26,423 nucleotides of DNA from an uncultured Bacteroidota bacterium (GTDB lineage Bacteria > Bacteroidota > Rhodothermia > Rhodothermales > UBA10348), in NCBI GenBank assembly GCA_937893205.1, contig CALBJU010000398.1:1-26423 (forward strand), read 5' to 3'. A program made the translations under genes and the position numbers. Under the pieces are notes generated by a model that saw only the letters and a list, made by a program, of their open reading frames with translations, was not told the DNA's origin and did not search any database. Of this stretch, positions 8,093 to 15,219 are shown piece by piece (the stretch's first letter is position 1; each line of letters starts with the position of its first letter).

Positions 8093-8527
8093 CTAGTACC
8101 CACCCGAGATGTAATTTCCGAGCTGCTCTATGGTTGACTCCTGATTCAGGATAATCTGTTTCACGACGTCACCCATGGTAACCAGACCGACCACCTTGTC
8201 ATTCTCGGTCACAGGCAAGTGTCGAATGCGTTTCGTCGTCATCAGCGCCATGCATTTATCGAAGCTCGTAGCAGGTTCGACCGTGATTACCTCGCGAGTC
8301 ATCAGTTCATCCACATTGGTAGCTTTTGATCCCTTGCCCTTGAGAATGAGCTTCCGCGCATAGTCGCGCTCAGAAAATATACCTTCCAGCCGACCATCCT
8401 CGATGACCAGAAGCGCACCAATATCCTTCTCAGACATTACCTGAAGGGCTTCGTAAACCGTGGTCTGTGGCTTTACAGACCATATTTCTTGACCTTTTGT
8501 CTTTAGGAGTTGATTGACGGTGTTCAT
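8093..8527 (-). CDS. CBS-domain pair protein (inosine monophosphate dehydrogenase-like regulatory module)
   Basis: The product is 144 residues from the ATG at 8527, chosen over an in-frame start 15 codons upstream because AGAGGA sits about 9 nt before it and the protein then starts like its family (MNTVNQLL). It consists of two CBS motifs: residues about 10-70 (VYEALQVMSEKDIGALLVIE, then GIFSERDYARK) and about 75-135 (DELMTREVITVEPATSFDKC, then RIRHLPVTENDKVVGLVTMGD). Paired CBS motifs form a Bateman module that binds adenine nucleotides such as AMP, ATP or SAM and usually senses energy status. There is no attached catalytic domain, so the partner is unknown. The SERDYARK and GLVTMGDVVK tails are the standard nucleotide-contact segments. 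Confidence 0.9.
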   Translation of the reverse strand: MNTVNQLLKTKGQEIWSVKPQTTVYEALQVMSEKDIGALLVIEDGRLEGIFSERDYARKLILKGKGSKATNVDELMTREVITVEPATSFDKCMALMTTKRIRHLPVTENDKVVGLVTMGDVVKQIILNQESTIEQLGNYISGGY

Positions 8528-8901
8528 GGCTGGTGTCCTCTTCCCATTGGGTTGCGCGTACGGCCTTCGCAACGATCGAGCACTTCAAAAATCCATTTTC
8601 TCTCCAAAACGATTTTCGCGCAAGTCGGCTTAGTCCAAACATTATTACATCAATTATGGTGAATAGCGACAACAATCCCAAAAACGGTAACCCGCGACCC
8701 GAAAATATTTCGTATGGGGAACGACAGGATATCGCTGGCCAGAGCGATCGACGAGATACACTAGGCCAGACACGGCTAATCGGTGGTGTCAAAATTCGCG
8801 CATCTGATGGAAGTGCCTCCCGGTATCGACCTTCACAGGCCCGGAAACGTTTCACCCTCCCAGGCTACAGAAGGACCGCACCACCAATCCATCGTTGACA
8901 C
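8528..8901. other. Gene-free stretch between the CBS gene and the oxidoreductase
   Basis: These 374 bp separate two divergent genes and should hold both promoters. Open frames on each strand lack family motifs. A minus-strand stretch around 8590-8700 would encode one hydrophobic helix (LPFLGLLSLFTIIDVIMFGL), but with no supported start or stop context; I do not call it. No terminator or RNA gene is seen. Confidence 0.4.
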
Positions 8902-10296
8902 ATGTCCGACACATTGAACTTCGGCCACATCATCGTCGGTACTGGTCAGGCAACGGGAACGTTGCTGTCAAAACTGATTCCCACTGGAGAATCTATCGCC
9001 GTGATTGAGGGCGGAAGTATTGGAGATACCTGTGTAAATGTTGGCTGCACGCCTACGAAGGCGCTCGTGGCCAGTGCAAAGGTGGCTCACATGGTTCGGC
9101 GCGCGGCCGAGTACGGGGTGCAGACACCGTCACCATCAATCGACTTTGGAGCAGTTCGGGATCGGATGAACCGAATTCGTCACAACAGCCGAGACGGATT
9201 GACTGGTTTTATCGAAAACGCTGAAAACGTAACTCTGATTCGGGGCTTGGCCTCGTTCGAAAGCAATCACGTTGTCAACGTCGATGGCCAGTGACTGGAA
9301 GGAGAGAAAATCTACATCAATGTGGGTACCCGTTCCGCCACACCGCCGATTGCAGGACTCGACAGGATTGAATGGCTCGACAATGAGAGCCTGCTCGATC
9401 TGGATACGCTTCCGGAGCATCTGGTAATTGTAGGAGGTGGTTACATCGGGATCGAGTTCGCGCAGATTTTCAGGCGATTCGGGTCGGAGGTAACGATTCT
9501 TCAGCGTTCTGGGCAGCTTATGCCGCGCGAAGATGCGGACGTGGCCCTCGTGTTGCAAGAGATATTGGAAGATGAAGGCATCCAAATATTGCTCAGTGCC
9601 GACGTTCGCCGAGTGAGTCGGGAGAATGACGGTATTTCCGTCTCTGTCCTTCGGAACGGAGACGAGACCCTCCTCATCGGCTCACATCTCTTGCTCGCAA
9701 CCGGGCGACGGCCAAACAGCGACTCTCTGGCACTCGAAAACACGGACATCGAAGTCAATAAATTTGGCTATATCCAGGTTGACGATGTGTCCCAGACCGG
9801 TGCGCCGGGCGTCTTCGCACTCGGCGACGTCAATGGACACGGTGCATTCACCCACACTTCGGTGAATGACGCAGAAATCGTCCTGGATTACCTTTTCGGG
9901 TCCCGTGATGGTGTTGGCATCCGAAAAATTTCAGATCGCGTTCCGACCTATGCACTGTTCTCCGATCCCCCTTTGGGCCGGGTCGGCATGACCGAGAAAG
10001 AAGCTCTGGACGGGGGCTACAAGATCATGAAGGCTGCGCGCGTGATGTCGATGATTGGGCGTGCAAAAAAAATGGGCGAGACCCGCGGTTTCGCAAAATT
10101 GATCGTTGATTCGGAGACGGATATGATCCTGGGAGCTTCAATCCTTGGCATCGGGGGCGACGAAATAATCAGCATGTTTGCCGCGATCATGTTCAGTCAG
10201 ATCCCGTGCAAAAATTACAGGAAAGTTGTCCTAGTGCATCCCACGGTTTCAGAACTTATGCCATGGATACTTGACAGCCTCGAGGCGGTCAACTAG
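8902..10296 (+). pseudogene. FAD-dependent pyridine nucleotide-disulfide oxidoreductase (mercuric-reductase-like) split by an in-frame TGA
   Basis: Two collinear frames in the same phase add up to one complete flavoprotein of 464 codons, interrupted only by TGA at codon 131 (9292-9294). The first part has the FAD-binding N-terminus and redox disulfide GDTCVNVGCTPTK (Cys44, Cys49). After the stop come LEGEKIYINVGTRS, the NAD(P)H-binding VIVGGGYIGIEFAQ, ATGRRPNS, the second FAD motif VFALGDVNG, and the dimerisation motif HPTVSELMPW near the end. The family includes dihydrolipoamide dehydrogenase, glutathione reductase and MerA; the C-terminal vicinal cysteines of true MerA are missing, so the substrate is unclear. 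The stop lies far from the redox cysteines, so selenocysteine is unlikely. CGA-to-TGA would explain it in one step. Apart from the stop the sequence looks well conserved, suggesting recent inactivation, read-through or a sequence error. Confidence 0.85.
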
Positions 10297-10336
10297 ATCA
10301 GAGAGCCTTCAGGACGAATCGCGAACGCTTTGGTCG

Positions 10337-10831
10337 CTAGTTCACCAATTGCTTGTACATGACGTGCGCGTCCACATAACCAAGACGGGAATGCTTGAAG
10401 GCACCAGGAAGTGTCCCAATTTTCTCGAATCCGTGCTTTTGCCAGAGCCGAACCGCTCCCTCATTTGCTGCAACAACCATGTTGTACTGCATGGCGCGAA
10501 ATCCGAAATTTATGGCCGTACGCTGTGAGTGCTCGCACATTTCAGACGCGATTCCCTGACCCCGGGCGACTTCAGAGACGATGTAGCCGCAATTGCACAC
10601 GTGAGATCCCAGACCAGGCTGGTTTGGCCTAATGAAGTAGGTACCCAGGATTTCGCCGCTTGCGCTTTCCGCGACAAACGTATTGAGAGGCGAGTCAATC
10701 CAGTGTTGACGGGAATCTGCTTCCGAGATATCAGGTAAAAAGGTGTAGCTGTCCCCCGCTCGAAATACCGGCTCAATAATTCGCCAGGTCGCCTGCCAGT
10801 CCCGCTCATCAAATTGCCTGATGCTGATCAT
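10337..10831 (-). CDS. GNAT-family N-acetyltransferase
   Basis: This is a compact 164-residue Acetyltransf_1 protein. It begins with the first strand ISIRQFDERDWQATWRII, has FVAESASGEILGTYFIRPN as the central sheet, then GYIVSEVARGQGIASEMCEH with the acetyl-CoA pyrophosphate loop (RGQGIAS), and QYNMVVAANEGAVRLWQKHG followed by FEKIGTLPGAF as the C-terminal half. The pattern (N-E-x-A-x-x-L-W-x-K-x-G-F) is typical of small-molecule or peptide acetyltransferases; the acceptor cannot be read from the sequence. Its ATG lies 4 bp after the stop of the secreted amidohydrolase gene on the same strand, so carbonic anhydrase, amidohydrolase and GNAT probably form one transcript. It converges on the oxidoreductase pseudogene. 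Confidence 0.9.
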   Translation of the reverse strand: MISIRQFDERDWQATWRIIEPVFRAGDSYTFLPDISEADSRQHWIDSPLNTFVAESASGEILGTYFIRPNQPGLGSHVCNCGYIVSEVARGQGIASEMCEHSQRTAINFGFRAMQYNMVVAANEGAVRLWQKHGFEKIGTLPGAFKHSRLGYVDAHVMYKQLVN

Positions 10832-10835
10832 GAGT

Positions 10836-12038
10836 TCATCTCAGCAAAATCATTTTGTTCGCAATGCTCCTACCACCCGCTTCAACTTCGTAAAAATATA
10901 TGCCACTTGGGCGCTGTCGAGCATTCCAACTTATCCGACCCACTCCCGCGGGCTCGTAGCGGTCCAGAATGGTTTCGAGTTCCTGACCCAACATGTTGTA
11001 GACCCTCACAGTAACACGGGACGCCTCTGGATTCACGTATTCAATAATGGTTGACTGAAAAAATGGATTTGGGTGATTTTGGGGTACTCGCAACTCCTCG
11101 GGGAGGGTGCCTACTCCCACCTCAATGCCAGTGACAATCCCCGCCCATCCGAAATGTAACCGCAGGTACTCATCGAAGACCGCAGTTATGGCATCGGCAT
11201 ACGTTTTCCGATTGACAGCCGTGTCTCTCAGTCCAACTCGATATGCTTCGATCTGGACGCTGCTAATAAATCCTCCGTTACGGGAGCCGTGCCTCACCGT
11301 GCTGTAACCACCAGTGAAATATGGATTTCCGCTGCCAGGAGAGGGCTGGCTGGAGCTTGGAACAGCTGAAATTCCTTGCGCTTCAAACAATGAACCAAGG
11401 CTCGATAGACCTCTTATAAACTCCGAAAACGACGTGTTCGAATCCGTGACGAGAGCCCCAATGCTGCTCAGACCCGCGAGTCCTGATGTGTCCAGTTCAG
11501 TATCTGATCGGCCCAGATCTGAGCTGGTTATCAGGTATCCAAGCTCAAGACGTTGCAGGGTGTGGCCGTGGCCGTGTATATCGACATAAAAGCCTTTTCC
11601 GTATTCCGTAGTGATCGATTCTTTGGCGCTGTCGATAAAGCCATGGTATTCAGTCCATGCCTGTTCGGCCCATTGATTACCCTCAGCGGCTTCGACAATT
11701 TCCCGATTGGGGTCGAGTTTTGTTCGCTTAAGGTTGGAGAGGACGACATGTGGATACCGACCGGTATACTCGAATACAGATTCGCGAATGGCAAGAACCG
11801 TTTCGCGGGTGAATGAATCAGTCACGGTGGTCCCCGACGTACGGTCGGAGATTTCATTCGGGGTCAATTCTCCACCGTGGGGCGCCGAAAAAATCAGAGG
11901 TAGATCGCCCGCGTAATATTCGACGTAATCATTCCGGCCGAAATAAACCTGCCCTGTCTCGTAAGGCTGCGCCAATGCCGCGGGAGCCAGAAACAGGCCC
12001 ACAGCAAGACAGGCTACGAAGGATCTGACTGCAGGCAT
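10836..12038 (-). CDS. Secreted N-formylglutamate amidohydrolase-like protein with type IX sorting domain
   Basis: The 400-residue product has a signal peptide ending near residue 23 (APAALA-QP). Its catalytic domain of about 290 residues carries the N-formylglutamate amidohydrolase landmarks: SAPHGGE (51-57), KLDPNRE (107-113) and VDIHGHGH (152-159), a likely metal-binding set. The family hydrolyses N-formylglutamate or related amides in histidine degradation. The last 80 or so residues form a separate module, beginning NHPNPFFQSTIIEY and ending GIYFYEVEAGGRSIANKMIL, which is the classic C-terminal sorting domain of type IX secretion cargo. The enzyme is therefore probably exported to the cell surface rather than acting in cytoplasmic histidine catabolism, so its natural substrate may differ. 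Its ATG directly follows the stop of the carbonic anhydrase gene (TAGATG, no gap), indicating translational coupling. Confidence 0.87.
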   Translation of the reverse strand: MPAVRSFVACLAVGLFLAPAALAQPYETGQVYFGRNDYVEYYAGDLPLIFSAPHGGELTPNEISDRTSGTTVTDSFTRETVLAIRESVFEYTGRYPHVVLSNLKRTKLDPNREIVEAAEGNQWAEQAWTEYHGFIDSAKESITTEYGKGFYVDIHGHGHTLQRLELGYLITSSDLGRSDTELDTSGLAGLSSIGALVTDSNTSFSEFIRGLSSLGSLFEAQGISAVPSSSQPSPGSGNPYFTGGYSTVRHGSRNGGFISSVQIEAYRVGLRDTAVNRKTYADAITAVFDEYLRLHFGWAGIVTGIEVGVGTLPEELRVPQNHPNPFFQSTIIEYVNPEASRVTVRVYNMLGQELETILDRYEPAGVGRISWNARQRPSGIYFYEVEAGGRSIANKMILLR

Positions 12039-12680
12039 CTATTCGGCTTCTCGATCCTCGAAAAAGTCTACAACCCCCGTTTCCAGGGAATACTCGGCTC
12101 CTATTACCTCAAGTCCTTCCTCCTGCATGAATGCGTCCAGAATCTGAGATTCCCGTTGTAGTTGAGCTGTGACTGCGCGGATGTTCGCGCGAACAACACT
12201 TTCCACCGATTCTCTATTGTCGGGGCGTCTGTCGGAATCGGACAAAACCTCCACCAGGGGCCGGATAGCACCGATGATGGAGCTCAAGCCAGGCGACAGG
12301 TGTTCTGATGGGTGTTCAACTTCATCGAAAGCAGCCCGAACGGCTCCACATTCAGTGTGCCCTAGTACAATAATCAATCTGGCACCCAGTCGCTGTACCG
12401 CAAATTCGATAGTGCCTATCTGGGAGATACCAGCAACGTTTCCTGCGACCCGAACCACGAACAGATCACCAAGGCTCTTATCGAAGATCATTTCGGGGGG
12501 GACTCTCGAATCTGAACAACCCAAAATGATCGCGAACGGACTCTGGTCAAATCGAGTCCGACGTCTACGGCGTCCCATGGATAACACGCTTCGAAATCGC
12601 CTCCCGGAGACATACCGATTATTTCCTTTTTTCAGTAGCTCCAGTGCTTCCTGCGCTGATACCATATCGAATTTGTCCAA
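12039..12680 (-). CDS. Beta-class carbonic anhydrase
   Basis: The 213-residue protein interconverts CO2 and bicarbonate using one zinc per active site. Zinc ligands and the catalytic dyad are all present: Cys55, Asp57 and Arg59 in GCSDSRVPPE, and His108 and Cys111 in GHTECGAV. The N-terminal helix (SAQEALELLKKGNNRYVSGR) and the VVRVAGNVAG loop are standard for bacterial beta-CAs. No signal peptide is seen, so it is cytoplasmic. A run of arginines (about residues 37-43, GRRRRRTRF) in the loop before the first core strand is unusual. Met6 is an alternative start. The stop codon abuts the start of the secreted amidohydrolase gene, which is followed 4 bp later by a GNAT gene. Confidence 0.95.
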   Translation of the reverse strand: MDKFDMVSAQEALELLKKGNNRYVSGRRFRSVLSMGRRRRRTRFDQSPFAIILGCSDSRVPPEMIFDKSLGDLFVVRVAGNVAGISQIGTIEFAVQRLGARLIIVLGHTECGAVRAAFDEVEHPSEHLSPGLSSIIGAIRPLVEVLSDSDRRPDNRESVESVVRANIRAVTAQLQRESQILDAFMQEEGLEVIGAEYSLETGVVDFFEDREAE

Positions 12681-12747
12681 GACAGCGTGACTTACTCTCC
12701 GGGACGAAGATAGCGCACAACCATCACTCTCTACGAACCTCGCAGCT

Positions 12748-12966
12748 CTATTCGTTGCGCATAATATCTGCAGGCCGTGCGCGGTTGATGCTCACCACTT
12801 GAGTCGAAACGGTCAAGAGTGTCATCGCCACAATTACAGCGTAGGTAATCAAGAAAGGCACAGCCGTCAGATCCATTCGAACGTCGTAAATATAGCTCAG
12901 CAGGGCATCCAGGCTGTAAAAGCCAATTGGCGCACTCAACACAGCGCCAATAGTCAAAATCACAAA
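12748..12966 (-). pseudogene. C-terminal remnant of an FtsX/MacB-type ABC transporter permease
   Basis: About 72 residues read as the last part of an FtsX-like permease: a membrane helix ILTIGAVLSAPIGFYSLDAL, a short loop (YIYDVRMDLTAVPF), a second helix FLITYAVIVAMTLLTVSTQ and the typical ending INRARPADIMRNE. Intact relatives (MacB-type and Bacteroidota multi-pass permeases) are 400-800 residues; here an in-frame TAA lies just upstream and no ATP-binding partner is nearby. The ORF's formal start is a GTG inside the helix, which is not a plausible real start. The fragment is therefore a relic left by deletion or rearrangement. It sits between the carbonic anhydrase promoter side and ettA. 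Confidence 0.75.
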
Positions 12967-13077
12967 AACTTACGGTTTCTCGGAATAATGGCAATGTGGA
13001 TAGTGATAACCGCTTTCACGGTTTGGAATAAAAGACGAGTTACGGCCCGACTCGATGAGCTTGGTTTTCCCGCGTAA
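12967..13077 (+). pseudogene. Possible C-terminal remnant of a small membrane protein
   Basis: Immediately beyond the permease relic, the opposite strand reads NLRFLGIMAMWIVITAFTVW followed by NKRRVTARLDELGFPA and a stop at 13075. One membrane helix followed by a basic stop-transfer segment and an acidic tail is protein-like. The frame runs antisense through the permease relic before this point, so no genuine start is supported; an ATG at 12988 could give a 29-residue peptide. I do not recognise the family. It may be another broken gene end or chance. Confidence 0.25.
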
Positions 13078-13191
13078 TGGTCTAATTCGCTTCAATTCTT
13101 CAAGGACGCACTCCGAACAAATCGCTGGTAAGGGACTAAACCCGCCGCCCGCGTAATCATTCATCCATCCCGACGGCTCGCCCACCCAGCC

Positions 13192-14865
13192 ATGAGCGAT
13201 CAAAAAATCATCTTTTCGATGGTCGGTGTAGGCAAGATCTACAAGACGACCAAAAAACAAGTCCTTAAGGACATCTACCTGTCATTCTACTATGGTGCCA
13301 AAATCGGCGTCTTGGGTCTGAATGGCTCCGGAAAAAGCACGCTTCTGCGCATCATTGCGGGCCTGGATGACGACTATCTCGGAGAAATTCAGAGGCAAAA
13401 AAACATCACGTTTGGTTACCTCTCGCAGGAACCCGAACTGGACCAGGAAGCCACCGTCCGGGAAGTGATTGAAGAAGGTGCGGGAGAATCTGCTCGCATC
13501 ATGAAGGCCTATAACGAGGTCAGCGAGAAGTTTTCAGAGCCGGATGCGGATTTTGAGGCACTCATGGAAGAGCAGGCCAAACTTCAGGATCGTATCGACG
13601 CACTCAATGCCTGGGACCTGGAGAGCAAGCTCGACATGGCCATGGACTCGCTCCGATGTCCTCCCGGAGACATGAAGATCGGCGTTCTTTCCGGAGGTGA
13701 GAAGCGACGAGTGGCGCTGACCCAACTCCTGATGAAAGAGCCCGATGTGCTGCTGCTTGATGAACCAACCAACCATCTCGATGCAGAGAGTGTGGCCTGG
13801 CTAGAGCAGCATCTGGCTCGATACCCCGGGACCGTAATTGCCGTTACGCATGATCGATACTTCCTGGACAATGTGGCCGGATGGATTCTGGAATTGGACC
13901 GGGGCCAGGGAATTCCTTTCGAAGGAAATTATTCTTCATGGCTGGAGCAGAAAGGGAAACGTCTGCAGCAGGAGGAAAAGAAGGAGTCGAAGCGACAGAA
14001 AGCGCTGGCTGCAGAACTGGAATGGGTGCGTCTTTCTCCGAAAGGCCGACGAGCCAAGAACAAGGCGCGCATCACGGCCTATGAAAAAATGGTCGCCGAA
14101 CAGTCGGAAAACCGACAGGACGAGGTTCAGATTCCGATTCAACCCGGGCCTCGGCTGGGACAGCAGGTAATTATCGCTGAAAACGTCGCGAAAGGATACG
14201 GTGACAAGCTTCTCTACGACAATCTGAACTTTTCACTTCCTCCGGGGGGAATCATCGGTATTGTCGGCCCCAATGGCGCTGGGAAAACCACTCTGTTTCG
14301 GATGATTACGGGTCAGGAGACTGCCGACAGCGGCTCGTTCACTGTGGGTGAGACCGCCAAGCTGGGGTACATAGATCAGGACAGGCCGCTCGATCCGACA
14401 AAAACGGTGTGGCAGGTAATCTCCGATGAATCCGATTTCGTCACCATCGGAAAACGGGAAGTGAACTCAAGGGCGTACGTAGGCCAGTTCAATTTTAGCG
14501 GTAGTGACCAACAGAAACTCGTTTCAGAACTTTCGGGCGGTGAGCGAAACCGGGTCCACCTTGCCAAGATGTTGAAAGAAGGCGCGAACGTACTCCTGTT
14601 GGATGAGCCTACCAACGACCTGGACGTCACAACCCTGCGAGCACTCGAAGAGGCGCTCCTGAATTTTGTAGGATGCGCTGTCGTCATTTCGCACGATCGC
14701 TGGTTTCTCGATAGAATTGCCACGCACATCCTGGCCTTCGAAGGAAACAGTGAGGTCGTGTGGTTCGACGGCAATTACAGCGACTACGAAGAGAGCCGTA
14801 AGGCGCGCCTTGGTATCGAAGCCGACCAGCCCCACCGCATCAAGTATCGCCAGATGACCCGCTAG
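13192..14865 (+). CDS. ettA: Energy-dependent translational throttle protein EttA (ABC-F ATPase)
   Basis: The 557-residue soluble protein has two ABC ATPase domains in tandem and no membrane segments, the ABC-F layout. Domain 1: Walker A GLNGSGKST (42-50), signature LSGGE (166-170), Walker B LLLDEP (187-192) and switch His220. Domain 2: Walker A GPNGAGKTT (359-367), signature LSGGE (447-451), Walker B LLLDEP (468-473). Between them is a charged helical P-site tRNA-interaction linker (about 245-320). The arm insertion in domain 1 (about 90-160) and the start IIFSMVGVGKIYKTTKKQVL are characteristic of EttA, which binds the ribosomal E site and gates entry into elongation according to the ATP/ADP ratio. 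The ATG at 13192 gives the family N-terminus. It appears to be a single-gene transcript. Confidence 0.95.
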   Translation: MSDQKIIFSMVGVGKIYKTTKKQVLKDIYLSFYYGAKIGVLGLNGSGKSTLLRIIAGLDDDYLGEIQRQKNITFGYLSQEPELDQEATVREVIEEGAGESARIMKAYNEVSEKFSEPDADFEALMEEQAKLQDRIDALNAWDLESKLDMAMDSLRCPPGDMKIGVLSGGEKRRVALTQLLMKEPDVLLLDEPTNHLDAESVAWLEQHLARYPGTVIAVTHDRYFLDNVAGWILELDRGQGIPFEGNYSSWLEQKGKRLQQEEKKESKRQKALAAELEWVRLSPKGRRAKNKARITAYEKMVAEQSENRQDEVQIPIQPGPRLGQQVIIAENVAKGYGDKLLYDNLNFSLPPGGIIGIVGPNGAGKTTLFRMITGQETADSGSFTVGETAKLGYIDQDRPLDPTKTVWQVISDESDFVTIGKREVNSRAYVGQFNFSGSDQQKLVSELSGGERNRVHLAKMLKEGANVLLLDEPTNDLDVTTLRALEEALLNFVGCAVVISHDRWFLDRIATHILAFEGNSEVVWFDGNYSDYEESRKARLGIEADQPHRIKYRQMTR

Positions 14866-14901
14866 ATCTGCGGCGGCCGCTTACCGAGTCAGACGGTCGT
14901 C

Positions 14902-14927
14902 TGGGTTGTATGTTTTACATCAACCCA
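14902..14927 (+). terminator. Hairpin downstream of ettA
   Basis: A 7-bp perfect stem (TGGGTTG at 14902-14908, CAACCCA at 14921-14927) extends inward by ATGT/ACAT past one bulged T, leaving a TTT loop. This makes a strong RNA hairpin 37 bp after the ettA stop. No T-run follows, so it may be a factor-dependent terminator or an mRNA-stabilising structure rather than a canonical intrinsic terminator. It also precedes the small gene at 14964 by 36 bp. Confidence 0.45.
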
Positions 14928-14963
14928 CATCCACAGTAATTCTCACCTCTACGAGCGACCACG

Positions 14964-15158
14964 ATGGAAGCAGAGCCAAAGAAAACCAATAAGTCTTATA
15001 AATCAGGGACTATGGTAGGATTGGGAATCGCTCTCGGGGTAGCCTTTGGTGCGGCGTTCGACAATGTTGGTCTGGGTATCGCCCTGGGAGTAGTCTTCGG
15101 AGCTGTTATGGATAAGCGCAAAAAGGAAGCCATGAGCGACGACGATTCAGCGGAGTGA
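14964..15158 (+). CDS. Small glycine-zipper membrane protein
   Basis: The 64-residue protein has a lysine-rich N-terminus, two nearly identical 17-residue hydrophobic repeats, VGLGIALGVAFGAAFDN (18-34) and VGLGIALGVVFGAVMDK (35-51), and an acidic tail. The GxxxG-like spacing suggests a helical hairpin packed in the membrane. Small glycine-rich proteins of this kind are widespread hypothetical proteins in several phyla; no function is established that I can name. The ATG at 14964 has no close Shine-Dalgarno. It is separated from ettA by a hairpin and converges on the lipoprotein hydrolase gene. Confidence 0.65.
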   Translation: MEAEPKKTNKSYKSGTMVGLGIALGVAFGAAFDNVGLGIALGVVFGAVMDKRKKEAMSDDDSAE

Positions 15159-15190
15159 GGTTGTCTGATCTGTTCAAACACACCCATCTC

Positions 15191-15203
15191 CAGGAAATTC
15201 CTG
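15191..15203. repeat. 13-bp palindrome between converging genes
   Basis: CAGGAA-A-TTCCTG is a perfect 6-1-6 palindrome between the stop of the glycine-zipper gene and the stop of the hydrolase gene. It is too short-looped and lacks a T-run for an intrinsic terminator; it may be chance or a binding site. Confidence 0.3.
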
Positions 15204-15219
15204 CAGGCGCGCGGTCCGA

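Noticed and set aside
8430..8855. Minus-strand 141-codon frame with a hydrophobic helix upstream of the CBS gene
   Set aside because: It overlaps the CBS gene in another frame, has no family motif beyond one hydrophobic stretch, and no start signal; likely chance.
8533..8898. Plus-strand 121-codon frame before the oxidoreductase
   Set aside because: Composition is not protein-like, there are no motifs, and it occupies the expected promoter region of two divergent genes.
8902..10296. Selenocysteine at the in-frame TGA of the disulfide reductase
   Set aside because: The redox cysteines are both present elsewhere (GDTCVNVGC), the TGA is at a non-catalytic position, and no obvious stem-loop of the bacterial SECIS type is evident just downstream.
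6316..10296. Alternative genetic code reassigning TAG or TGA
   Set aside because: TAG ends clpP and ettA, TGA ends tig and DUF2480, and intact housekeeping genes contain no internal TAG or TGA.
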